This document shows positions 8,154 to 16,330 of a stretch of DNA of 64,000 nt, one piece after another. Position numbers and translations under genes: made by a program. This DNA is from S015-6 sp964384945 (lineage in GTDB: Bacteria > Desulfobacterota > DSWW01), in NCBI GenBank assembly GCA_964384945.1, contig CAYLMK010000008.1, positions 124,001-188,000 of the forward strand, given 5' to 3'. The notes beneath the pieces are model-generated. The model saw only the letters and a list, made by a program, of their open reading frames with translations. It was not told the DNA's origin and ran no database searches. How positions within the stretch are numbered: position 1 is the first letter of the stretch; each line of letters begins with the position of its first letter.

Positions 8154-10325
8154 ATGAGCGCATCCGAATGGAAGAGCACAGCCTGCTGCATTTGCGGCAA
8201 CAACTGCGGCCTCGAGGTCGAAGTCCGGGACGACCGGATCGTCAAGGTGAGGGGGGACAAGAAAAACCCCTTCAGCCAGGGCTACGTTTGCAGCAAGGGG
8301 CTCGCCGCGGGCTCCTACCAGAACCACAACCAGCGCGTTCTCTCTCCCCTGAGGCGGGCCGCGGACGGCTCGTTCGAGGAGATCGACTGGGAGACGGCCA
8401 CGGGTGAGGTTGCGGACAGGCTCAAGAAGATCATCGAGGAGCACGGCCCCAGGTCGGTCGCCTTCATCGGAGGAGGCGGCCAGGCCAATCACCTCGACGT
8501 GCCGTACGCCGTCTATTTTCTCAAGGCCCTGGGCACGAGGTACCTCTACAACGCGCTCGCCCAGGAGTATACCCAGAAGTACTGGATCAACGGCCACATG
8601 TTCGGCAGCGAGGGCCTTGACTTCCACGCGGACCACCACCGCTGCGACGTACTCCTCGTCATCGGAAGCAATCCCTGGATGAGCCACGGGATGCAGCAGG
8701 CGCGAAGGGTCATCGCCGAGATCTCCAAGGACCCGAACCGCAGGCTCATCGTGGTTGACCCCCGCAGGCACGAGACCGCCGAGAGGGCGGATACCTTCCT
8801 GATGATCAAGCCGGGCACGGACGTCTACTTCCTGCTCGCCCTGATCCATGTGATCGTGAAAGAGGGCCTGTGCGACGAAGCGTACCTGGCGGAAAAGACG
8901 ACGGGCTGGAGCGAAATCAAATGGGTTGCGGATCTCGTGACGCCGGAGAGGGCGGCCGCCCTGTGCGATCTCGATGCGGATCGAATCGCCGAGGTGGCCC
9001 GCACCTTTGCCAAGGCCGAAAGAGCCGCAACCCGGATCGACCTGGGAATCTACCACGGCCTTTACATGCTCGAGAGCGTGTACCTCGAGCGGATCCTTCT
9101 GGCCATCACCGGCAACATCGGCGTTCCCGGCGGCGCGGTCTTTCCGCAGACCTTCATGGACGTGCCGATCGAGAACCTGGAGGAGAAGTGGAAAACCCGC
9201 GTGGCCGGGATCGAGGAGATCCGGGGGCTCTTTCCTCCCAATGCCCTGCCCGAGGAAATCCTCACGCCCGGGGAAGACCGCATCCGCGCCGTGATCGTCG
9301 AGGGCGCCAACCCCCTGCGGTCCTACGCGGACACGAAGAAGTACGAGAAGGCCTTCCGGGCCCTCGACCTTCTCGTGGTGATCGAGCCGGCCATGAGCGA
9401 GACGGCGCGCCTCGCCCATTACGTGCTGCCGGCCAAGTGCGGGTACGAGAAGTTCGAGGCCGCCCTGTTCCCCAAGGGCTTCCCGCAGATCTACTTCCAC
9501 CTGCGCCATCCCGTGGTGAAGGGGCCGGAACAGGCGAAACAGGAGTGCGAGATCTTCCTGGAGATCCTGGAGAAGATGGGCGCGGATGTTTCGGGCCTTC
9601 TGCCCTTTGCCATGCTCAAGCCGCCCAGGGACCAGGGGGAGCCGCACCCGGTTCTTTCCCTGATCGGAGGCTTCTCCATGATGTTTGCCGCCGGGCACAG
9701 GGATGCGCTGATCCGGAACGGCATTCTCACCGGAACCGGTGACGATGCGTCGGAGCTCATGCAGGCCATCCTCGACCACCCGGAAGGGATCTATCTCTGC
9801 GACACCCTCTTCGAAAACAACCTCGAGCATTTGAAGACCGCGGACAAGAAGATACATCTCGTCATCCCCAAGGTCCCGGAGATGCTCAGGGACCTCCCGA
9901 TACCCGACAGGATCGATCTGGCGGCGGACAGGGACTTCCCCTTCATCCTGCAGACCGGCGAGCGGACCGACTACCAGTGCAACACGGTTCAGCGGGACCA
10001 CGACTGGCGCCGGGCCAAGATGCCCACGAATTACGTTCGGATGAACGTGAAGGACGCAGAGCGTCTGGGGATCAGCGATGGCGAGACCGTGACCCTTGTG
10101 ACCGAGACGACAACCGTGTCGATCGCGGCGAAGGTCACGGACGACATCTATCCGGGCAGCCTTTCGATCCCCCACGGCTTCGGCCTTCTCCACACCGACA
10201 AGGAGACCGGCCGTCTGGAGCAGATCGGCGCGAACGTGAACGAACTCATCTCGGCGGATCGCAGGGAGCCCATGACGGGCAACCCGATCCACAAGTACAT
10301 CCCGTGCCGGGTGGAGCCGGCGTAG
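8154..10325 (+). CDS. Molybdopterin oxidoreductase, copy 2
   Basis: Paralogue of the preceding gene, about 723 residues. Cys at 11, 14, 18 and 46 form the CX2CX3CX27C [4Fe-4S] motif; GGGGQANHLDVPYAVYFLKALG, the RADTFL segment and ANPLRSYADT are shared with copy 1. The middle region (residues ~450-560) differs most, which suggests different substrates or partners. The ATG at 8154 follows GGAGGGGGAAGG; an in-frame ATG 21 nt upstream lacks a site. It is probably co-transcribed with copy 1 (74-nt gap). No signal peptide or partner subunit is seen. Confidence 0.9.
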   Translation: MSASEWKSTACCICGNNCGLEVEVRDDRIVKVRGDKKNPFSQGYVCSKGLAAGSYQNHNQRVLSPLRRAADGSFEEIDWETATGEVADRLKKIIEEHGPRSVAFIGGGGQANHLDVPYAVYFLKALGTRYLYNALAQEYTQKYWINGHMFGSEGLDFHADHHRCDVLLVIGSNPWMSHGMQQARRVIAEISKDPNRRLIVVDPRRHETAERADTFLMIKPGTDVYFLLALIHVIVKEGLCDEAYLAEKTTGWSEIKWVADLVTPERAAALCDLDADRIAEVARTFAKAERAATRIDLGIYHGLYMLESVYLERILLAITGNIGVPGGAVFPQTFMDVPIENLEEKWKTRVAGIEEIRGLFPPNALPEEILTPGEDRIRAVIVEGANPLRSYADTKKYEKAFRALDLLVVIEPAMSETARLAHYVLPAKCGYEKFEAALFPKGFPQIYFHLRHPVVKGPEQAKQECEIFLEILEKMGADVSGLLPFAMLKPPRDQGEPHPVLSLIGGFSMMFAAGHRDALIRNGILTGTGDDASELMQAILDHPEGIYLCDTLFENNLEHLKTADKKIHLVIPKVPEMLRDLPIPDRIDLAADRDFPFILQTGERTDYQCNTVQRDHDWRRAKMPTNYVRMNVKDAERLGISDGETVTLVTETTTVSIAAKVTDDIYPGSLSIPHGFGLLHTDKETGRLEQIGANVNELISADRREPMTGNPIHKYIPCRVEPA

Positions 10326-10376
10326 GCCCGGCGGTGATTTGACCGACTCATTCCTTCCCCCCTCCCGGGGAGAAGG
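10297..10376 (+). repeat. Duplicated 3' end plus spacer, copy 2
   Basis: Second copy of the 80-bp sequence at 8051-8130, again ending in a C-run/G-run hairpin (CCCCTCCCGGGGAG). The rest of the 312-bp gap to the next gene holds a CCCTCACCCGATCTG-type segment and the hexamer tract at 10473; I see no gene in it. Confidence 0.8.
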
Positions 10377-10472
10377 TCAGGATGAGGGGAGTTCCCTCAC
10401 CCGATCTGTCTCGCTCGCGGAGAGGGTGTTTCGAGGAGTTGGCGACAGTCGGCGAAAGAGTGGCTGTCTTCG

Positions 10473-10531
10473 AACGGGCACGGGCGCAGGCGCGGGCACG
10501 CACACGGGCCCGGAGATCGGCACGCGCACGA
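10473..10531. repeat. Degenerate G/C-A hexamer repeat tract
   Basis: Run of CGGGCA, CGGGCG, CAGGCG, CGGGCA, CGCACA and CGGGCC-type units, resembling 5654-5697. The two tracts bracket the molybdopterin gene pair. Confidence 0.55.
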
Positions 10532-10637
10532 AGATGAATCCGCCGGCTGTCCCGGGGGATCGGCCTCCCCTTGCTTCCCGGAGGCCGATTTCCTATATTC
10601 ACGCCTGGAAATCACCCAACCGAGCCGGGGCGCAACG

Positions 10638-11237
10638 ATGTTTTTTGAAGAGCTGAGAAACCTCCTGAAGAAGCGGAAATACCGGGGCTATGGGTACGGG
10701 TACGTCATCCGGACCATGCTTCACATCTTCCTCTATGATTGCGTGCGGTTCATTCCCTCCCCCATCGGCGAGGTGCTCCGCTATCTGGAGCTCAAGATCT
10801 TCTGCAAGAAGATCGAGTCGATCTGGATCCGGGCGGGAACGGCCTTCTTCTTCCCGGAGAACATCTCGATCGGCAAGCGGGTCTCGATCAACGACAACGT
10901 GTTCATCAACGGGGCGGGCGGCTTCGAGATCCAGGACGACAGCGGCATCGCTTACGGCAGCGCCGTCATCTCCGAGGATCACCTGGTGGGCGATCCGCGC
11001 ATTCCGATCCGGGAGCAGCCCAAGATCCCGGGAAAGGTCACCATCGAGAGCAATGTCTGGATCGCCGCGAATTGCACGATCCTCAAAGGCGTGACCATCG
11101 GCAAGGGCAGCGTGGTGGCTGCGGGTTCCGTGGTCACCAGATCGGTTCCGCCCTACAGCATCGTGGGCGGAAACCCGGCCCGGGTCATGCGGACGAGAAA
11201 GATCCCGACAGAGCCCGGCACAGGGCAGGACGCTTAG
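10638..11237 (+). CDS. Left-handed beta-helix (hexapeptide) acyltransferase
   Basis: O-acetyltransferase of the maltose/galactoside acetyltransferase (LbH, LacA/WbbJ-like) class, 199 residues. Residues 1-60 are basic and helical. From ~66 on, hexapeptide-type turns run through FPENISIGKRVSINDNVFIN, VTIESNVWIAANCTI and VTIGKGSVVAAGSVVTRSV, ending in the family signature VGGNPARVM. Such enzymes use acetyl-CoA to modify sugars of surface polysaccharide or LPS. No glycan gene cluster surrounds it, so the acceptor is unknown. Start chosen as the ATG opening the conserved frame; the ribosome site is weak. Confidence 0.88.
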   Translation: MFFEELRNLLKKRKYRGYGYGYVIRTMLHIFLYDCVRFIPSPIGEVLRYLELKIFCKKIESIWIRAGTAFFFPENISIGKRVSINDNVFINGAGGFEIQDDSGIAYGSAVISEDHLVGDPRIPIREQPKIPGKVTIESNVWIAANCTILKGVTIGKGSVVAAGSVVTRSVPPYSIVGGNPARVMRTRKIPTEPGTGQDA

Positions 11238-11309
11238 CACGGATGTGCCCGCATGCGGTCACGGACTGCCTCGTGGGTGGGCGGGGAGAGCCTGGGATCG
11301 AAGTGGCGG

Positions 11310-11416
11310 CAACGCGGAGATTGCGAGGCGCGGAGTGACGAAGCAACCTGCCGGCCTCGAGGCCCGCGCGTCAGGCCCGGGGATTGCTTCGCCGAAGCTC
11401 GCAATCTCCGCGTTGG
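11310..11416. repeat. Long imperfect inverted repeat (MITE/REP-like)
   Basis: The left arm (11310-11346, CAACGCGGAGATTGCGAG ... GAAGCAA) pairs with the right arm (11384-11416, TTGCTTCGCCGAAGCTCG...). The arms contain the AGATTGCGAG/TTGCTTCG words of a widespread class of bacterial intergenic palindromes. It sits between the convergent acyltransferase and LecA-like genes and could serve as a bidirectional terminator. Confidence 0.7.
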
Positions 11417-11463
11417 AGTACGCGACCCTGTTCTTGGGCCGGAGCGCCTGGCACGAAGGCCCG

Positions 11464-12426
11464 TCAGGGAACGCGCTTTCCCACGAAGGGAAGCGACACG
11501 ATGACGGCCTCGCCCTTCCCCTTCTGGCCCTCGCTGCCTGTACAGAACAGGCCCAGGGTCAGGTTGATGCTGCCGTCCAGATTGCCGGCCTGCCCGCCGG
11601 AAACGAATTTTCCCACAATGGTCTCGGCATATGTGAAGTAGCAGGAGCCCACGACCTGCTTGAGGGTGCCCTCCATGTGGATCGCGAATTGCTTCTTGTT
11701 CGGATCGTATAGCCCCTTGAGGGGGGGCTTGTCCGGGTTCTGGGGGTCCCGGATGATCACCTGGACCTTCTCCACCGTCAGGTCGATTCGCTTGGGAAGC
11801 GCCCTCAGCTTCTCGGCCGCATCGGCCGGCAACTGGACGGGCTCGCCGGCCTTCGTCGGCACCTTCTGCTTCTGCAAGTCCGCCAGGCGGATCACCTTCT
11901 TGTCGCTGCCGGTGGCCACCATCACCTGGTTTTCGTTGAAAGCGATCTCGTAACGGCCGTCGATGCCGGCGGCGGACCCCTTGCGCATCTCGATCTGAAC
12001 GGTGAGGGCCCCCTTGTTTCCGGGGTAGGCGGAGAGCTTGCCTTGCGTGTTGGCCGTCAGAAGGACGGGGCCGCTCTTCTCAAAGGTAATTTCCGCCCCC
12101 GATCCGACCACGTAGGCCTTTCCCGATACGACGGCCACCAGGGCCCCGATCGGGGCCCCGGGCAGTTGGAAGCCTGCAGGCGCGCTGGTTCCCGGTTCTC
12201 CGTCCGGACCGCACATGACCCCCTCTTTGGGCTTTACCGTCCACTGGCCCTTCGCCTTGAAGGAGACCACGTCTCCGGCCTGCACGAAGAGCTTCGTGTC
12301 GTTGAACATCTTGTTGGCTTGGATCTCGAGGGTCGTCTGACCGCCCTGCGCCTTGCTTCCGTCCGGAGGGGCAGCGAAGGCGCAGAGGGCCGCTATGAGC
12401 GCAACGAGGACACCGAGTTTCTTCAT
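11464..12426 (-). CDS. Secreted protein with LecA (PA-IL)-like domain
   Basis: 320-residue exported protein with a signal peptide of about 27 residues (MKKLGVLVALIAALCAFA...). Residues ~30-155 (FVQAGDVVSFKAKGQWTV, GVMCGPDG, PIGALVAVVSGKAYVVGSG, YPGNKGALTVQIEM) resemble the PA-IL/LecA jelly-roll lectin family, which binds sugars through a calcium ion; the calcium ligands are not all evident. The C-terminal half is not recognised. The ATG follows GGAG. Sugar binding is inference. Confidence 0.65.
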   Translation of the reverse strand: MKKLGVLVALIAALCAFAAPPDGSKAQGGQTTLEIQANKMFNDTKLFVQAGDVVSFKAKGQWTVKPKEGVMCGPDGEPGTSAPAGFQLPGAPIGALVAVVSGKAYVVGSGAEITFEKSGPVLLTANTQGKLSAYPGNKGALTVQIEMRKGSAAGIDGRYEIAFNENQVMVATGSDKKVIRLADLQKQKVPTKAGEPVQLPADAAEKLRALPKRIDLTVEKVQVIIRDPQNPDKPPLKGLYDPNKKQFAIHMEGTLKQVVGSCYFTYAETIVGKFVSGGQAGNLDGSINLTLGLFCTGSEGQKGKGEAVIVSLPFVGKRVP

Positions 12427-12533
12427 GGTCTTTTCTCCATGCGGCCCGTAAGGTCTGTTTGCGCCCGGGCCGTGTGAACGGTGCGCCCGGGAACGATCGT
12501 TGGATTCGGTCGGCCCAATCCCCCGCAGGGGAT

Positions 12534-12932
12534 CTATTTTCTTTGTGCGAGCAGGTCCCGGATCTCGCCCAGCAGGACTTCCTGCTTGGGAGGCCCGGGC
12601 GGCGCCTTGGGCTCTTCCTTGCGCTTCAGGGTGTTGATCGCTTTCACGGCGATGAATATGGCGAAGGCGACAATCGTGAAGTCCACAACGGTCTGTATGA
12701 ACTTGCCGTAACTGAGCAGGACGGCGGGCGCATCGCCGGAGGCCTGCCTCAGCGTCACCGCCAGGTCGGTGAAGTCCACGCCGCCGACGAGGAGGCCGAT
12801 CGGGGGCATGATCACGTCGGCGACAAAGGACGAGACGATCTTGCCGAACGCCGCGCCGATGATGATCCCCACGGCCATGTCGACCACATTCCCTTTGACC
12901 GCAAACTCTTTGAACTCCTTCATCAGACCCAT
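12534..12932 (-). CDS. mscL: Large-conductance mechanosensitive channel MscL
   Basis: 132-residue inner-membrane channel that opens under membrane tension to release osmolytes on hypo-osmotic shock. It shows the MscL pattern: amphipathic N-terminal helix, TM1 with NVVDMAVGIIIGAAFGKIV, a conserved DVIMPPIG, TM2 (VVDFTIVAFAIFIAVKAIN) and the cytoplasmic bundle ending in LLGEIRDLLAQR. The start at 12932 has GGGGAGGAA upstream; a longer in-frame reading upstream is not needed. It follows the DUF481 gene by 64 nt on the same strand and may share its transcript. Confidence 0.97.
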   Translation of the reverse strand: MGLMKEFKEFAVKGNVVDMAVGIIIGAAFGKIVSSFVADVIMPPIGLLVGGVDFTDLAVTLRQASGDAPAVLLSYGKFIQTVVDFTIVAFAIFIAVKAINTLKRKEEPKAPPGPPKQEVLLGEIRDLLAQRK

Positions 12933-12996
12933 GATCGATTCCTCCCCGGAAAAACTGAAAAATGGGTTGTCCTGGCCCGACGGCCGCCCCTTACGC

Positions 12997-14079
12997 TTAC
13001 AGGCTGAAATTGTAGCCCAGGCCGAAGATGAGCGCCGTGTCGGTCTTGTCGAACCCGGGCGAGGGCTTGTTGTCGTACGCCACGTTCGCCTGGAAGGAGG
13101 TGTAGAAATCCTTGAGCACCATGAACCGCAGGCCCTGCTCGGCGCGAAGGCTCGTATCCTCGAAATCCTCCAGGCTGAAGTAGCCCTCCTGGTAGTGGAA
13201 GAAAATGATCTTGTCCGGGATGAGCTTGTAGTCGAAACCGATGGACCATCGTCCGCTCGCATAGTTGTCGTCCGGGCCGATTCGGTAATTCTCGTCGACG
13301 TAGGAGACGCCGAGTTCAGCGCTCAGCTTCTTTCGGATGTCCTCGAAGAACTGGTAGCCGAGACCGGCGCCGAACGTGCTTCGGAGATCCAGGTCCTTGA
13401 AGGGGTTGTAGTCGAAGAGGGCATTGGCGTACGTGTAGAGCTTCTCGGTCATGAAGAAGTCGTACTTGGCCGACCCTCCGGCCTCCCGGGCGGACACCTC
13501 GTTGTCGTTCTCCGCGTAGTACCACCTGCCCCGAAGGGTGAAACGCTGCCTCTTGCTCCTGGCCACGAAGAGCCCGGAGAGGTTTCCGCTCGTCGTATCC
13601 GTGTTTCCGGTGAGGTAGGATACCCCGGCCTCGACGTTTCCGTCATAGGTTACGGGGGGAACCTTCGGGGGGTTGATGTCCGTGACCATGCCCATTTCGC
13701 GGACGGGGACGGGCCCGGCCGAGTCGGTCGCCACCTGCAGGGCCCCTTCCTCGCCGGCCTGCAGGGTTCCCTTGAGAACCGTGCCGTCGGACAAGACCAC
13801 CTCCACGGGCGCATCGGACCGGATCTTTGCGATCGCCCCCCAGGCGATCTCCAGGGACTCGTTGTAGGGCGTCTTGATCGTGAGCTTGCCCCCCTTCATG
13901 GCGATAATCTCCCCGGAGATGACATCGCCGTTCGACAGGGTCACTTCATCCGCAAGCGCGCCAGGGCCGAAGAGCAGCAGGGCCGCGCCGATGAAGGCTG
14001 CCGGAAACCGGGCCCTCCCGAAGCCCGGGTGCCGCGACCTGCGGCCTGTCTGCGCGAGACTGCGTTTGCCTGCGTCCAT
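12997..14079 (-). CDS. DUF481-family outer-membrane protein
   Basis: 360 residues. After a basic N-terminus and an export signal (FIGAALLLFGPGALA) comes a ~110-residue region with an SH3-like repeat (VTLSNGDVISGEII and VVLSDGTVLKGTL), then a DUF481/YdiY-type beta-barrel (GNVEAGVSYLTGNTDT through ALIFGLGYNFSL) ending in an aromatic-terminated strand. DUF481 proteins are salt-induced outer-membrane proteins of unknown mechanism; adjacency to mscL fits an osmotic theme. The start at 14079 is preceded by GGAGGAAAAAGT, much better than the upstream in-frame ATG at 14151. Confidence 0.88.
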   Translation of the reverse strand: MDAGKRSLAQTGRRSRHPGFGRARFPAAFIGAALLLFGPGALADEVTLSNGDVISGEIIAMKGGKLTIKTPYNESLEIAWGAIAKIRSDAPVEVVLSDGTVLKGTLQAGEEGALQVATDSAGPVPVREMGMVTDINPPKVPPVTYDGNVEAGVSYLTGNTDTTSGNLSGLFVARSKRQRFTLRGRWYYAENDNEVSAREAGGSAKYDFFMTEKLYTYANALFDYNPFKDLDLRSTFGAGLGYQFFEDIRKKLSAELGVSYVDENYRIGPDDNYASGRWSIGFDYKLIPDKIIFFHYQEGYFSLEDFEDTSLRAEQGLRFMVLKDFYTSFQANVAYDNKPSPGFDKTDTALIFGLGYNFSL

Positions 14080-14591
14080 ACTTTTTCCTCCTTTTCCGAT
14101 TCGATTCCATGCGGGTACATGCGGCAGCAGCAGATTCGTTCCTATCCGCATTCCTCGGACGTTACTCGAAGCAGGACGTCGTCAGAACTTGAATGCAGGA
14201 CGCGAGGCTTGATCAGGCAAACCTAGATGGAGATGCGGGCGGGTGGGGCAAGGTTTCGAAAAAAGCCTGCAAATGGAACCGCTGGATCCATCTACATCAT
14301 CAGGCCTTCTCTTTCTACCCGCCGGTCCTGTCCTTGACGAAGGGGTCGGCCCCTCCGATCAACGAGGATTCGAAGGATATCAGAGAAAGAAAACCGTTTC
14401 AACAAGTTTCCTTGCCGATGCCCCTTCCCGCCCTTCACGGAAGGGTTGCGCCGGTGCGGGATTCTTCCGGCACCTCGGCGCCTCTCCGGGCACGCCTCTT
14501 CCGCGAGGTGCTTCCTTTGTGGAATCACACGGTGTATGGTTTGTGCAGATGGCGCGCCCGGGCTTTTCTCTCGAACACGGGGAAAGACCGC
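14080..14591. other. Divergent intergenic region, no gene seen
   Basis: About 510 bp between the DUF481 and dynamin-like genes. The frame of the dynamin-like gene stays open through it, but composition is unlike the gene and the good ribosome site is at its end. I see no repeat array, tRNA or convincing promoter. Confidence 0.5.
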
Positions 14592-16322
14592 ATGATGAAG
14601 ACCGAAGAGCCTTCCTCCGCACTGGATTCCTGGTCCGGCTCGGTCCGGTGCCCGGGCCTTTCCGTGAAGGTGGAGGTCCTGGCGGGGCTCGTCGAGGAGG
14701 TTTCCAAGCGATGGGCCGTCCTGCAGTACGAGGGCCCGCGCCCCGGCATATGGATCGTCTTCATCGGCGGGACAGGCACGGGGAAGTCGACCGTTTTCAA
14801 CACGCTCTGCGGCCTTCCCCTGAGCCGGACCGGCATCGAGCGGCCGAAGACGAGGGGCCCGATCGCCTACGCCTTCCGGGGCGTGTGCCGGGAAAAGGGC
14901 TTTCCCATTCCCGGGGTGCAGGTGAGAAAGATCCTGCCGGAGGCGTCCGGGGAGAACAGGTTTACGGGCCGCGCCGGCGAGATCCTCATCATCGAGCACG
15001 ACCGCAAGGAGATGGCGCACTGGATCCTCGTGGACACCCCCGACCTGGACAGCCTGGAGCGAGACCACCGGCAGATGGCGGACGACCTGTACCTGATGTC
15101 CGACGTGGTGGTCTTCGTGACCAGCCAGGAGAAGTACGCGGACGGGGTCCCTTACGGGTTCCTGCAGGCCGTCCAGAAAGACAGGAAACCCTTCTTTTTC
15201 ATCCTGAACAAGACGGGCGTGGAGATGAACCCGGAAGAGGTTTCGGCCGTGCTCGAGGCCAACGGCATACGGATGCCGCCGGGCCGCTTCTGGCTCTTCT
15301 CCTACCTGTCGAGCGCCCCGCCGGAGATCCTGCCGGAAGGAGGCGACTTTGAGGGCTTTGCCGCGGCCTTCTCGCGCAGCCTCTCCCCGGAGGCGGTGCC
15401 CCGGGTGCTCAAGGGAGAGCGGACGCAAAAGGCCCATGTGCTCGGGGAGCGGCTGGACAGGCTCCTCGCGGGCCTGGAGAAGGAGGAGCAGGCCTCGAAG
15501 AAATGGGCCTCCGAGCTGGACAAGCATTTTCGGGACTCCTGTGAGGCCTTCCTGCGAGGGCAGCAGGAGAAGTTCTCCGTCGAGAGCCGCGCCTATCTTC
15601 AACCCGAGATCCGCTATCTGTTCGCCAAGTACGATCTGCTGGCCCGACCCCGAAGGATGGTCACGCGGATCCTTGCCGCACCGCTTCGGCTCTTCGGGAT
15701 CGAAAAAAGGCCCGACGCCCGGATGGCCAGGCAGGAGGCCCTGGCGAGGCTTCGTGAGAAGGTGGATCTCTCCCCGGTGAACCGGATGCTCGACCGGTTC
15801 AACCGCAAGGTCCTGGAACACCTGTCCCCTGCGGACCCGGCCTCCCCCCTGGCCCTCGCGCTCCGGAGGCCGGGAATCCTGATCACCGACGAGGAAGTGA
15901 AGCAACGGGTGTGGAAGGAGCAGGAGCGGCTGCTCGCCTGGCTTCAGGAGACCTTCGAGCAACTCGCCCAGGGCATCCCGAAGCACAAGGAATGGGGCAT
16001 CTACTCCACGTCCGTTCTCTGGGGGATCTTCATTCTTTCCCTGGAGGCCGCGATCGGCGGGGGATTGGGGATCCTGGATGCGGCCGTGGATTCTCTGCTC
16101 GCGCCCTTTGTGACCAAGGGCGCCGCGGAACTCTTCGCCTACGGTGAGCTTCAAAAGATTGCACGGGAACTGGCCGAACGGTATCAGAAGGGACTCCTCG
16201 CCGTGGTGGAGGAGCAGCGGGACCGCTACCGCGGAAGCCTGGAATCCCTCCGGACGCCCGAGAAGACGATGGCGCGCCTGGCGGAGATGAGAAAGGCCGT
16301 GTCGCGGATGGAAAAGGGGTAG
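14592..16322 (+). CDS. Dynamin-like / FeoB-type large GTPase, first of pair
   Basis: 576-residue GTPase. G1 P-loop GGTGTGKST is at residues 59-67, G3 DTPDLD at 148-153 and G4 NKTG at 206-209 (the usual NKxD Asp is Gly). After the G domain come long charged helices (residues ~265-330) and a conserved hydrophobic stretch (YSTSVLWGIFILSLEAAIGGGLGILD, ~472-500) that could insert in membrane. This is the layout of bacterial dynamin-like proteins. ATG at 14592 follows GGGGAAAG. It lies 8 nt before a second GTPase of the same kind; bacterial dynamins often occur as such pairs and can co-assemble. Membrane fission/fusion or repair is inference. Confidence 0.8.
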   Translation: MMKTEEPSSALDSWSGSVRCPGLSVKVEVLAGLVEEVSKRWAVLQYEGPRPGIWIVFIGGTGTGKSTVFNTLCGLPLSRTGIERPKTRGPIAYAFRGVCREKGFPIPGVQVRKILPEASGENRFTGRAGEILIIEHDRKEMAHWILVDTPDLDSLERDHRQMADDLYLMSDVVVFVTSQEKYADGVPYGFLQAVQKDRKPFFFILNKTGVEMNPEEVSAVLEANGIRMPPGRFWLFSYLSSAPPEILPEGGDFEGFAAAFSRSLSPEAVPRVLKGERTQKAHVLGERLDRLLAGLEKEEQASKKWASELDKHFRDSCEAFLRGQQEKFSVESRAYLQPEIRYLFAKYDLLARPRRMVTRILAAPLRLFGIEKRPDARMARQEALARLREKVDLSPVNRMLDRFNRKVLEHLSPADPASPLALALRRPGILITDEEVKQRVWKEQERLLAWLQETFEQLAQGIPKHKEWGIYSTSVLWGIFILSLEAAIGGGLGILDAAVDSLLAPFVTKGAAELFAYGELQKIARELAERYQKGLLAVVEEQRDRYRGSLESLRTPEKTMARLAEMRKAVSRMEKG

Positions 16323-16330
16323 AGGCTGCC

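Noticed and set aside
5812..10292. Long minus-strand frames opposite the two molybdopterin genes
   Set aside because: Both frames mirror high-GC codon use of the real genes and lack any domain; similar shadows lie opposite most genes here.
14292..14370. Fragment resembling the CCTGTCC...GACGAAGG class of dispersed repeats
   Set aside because: Only about 17 nt match the common pattern loosely; no pairing arm or second copy was found in the window.
14193..14591. Extended N-terminus for the first dynamin-like GTPase
   Set aside because: The frame is open, but its residues look like leader DNA and the good ribosome site is just before 14592.
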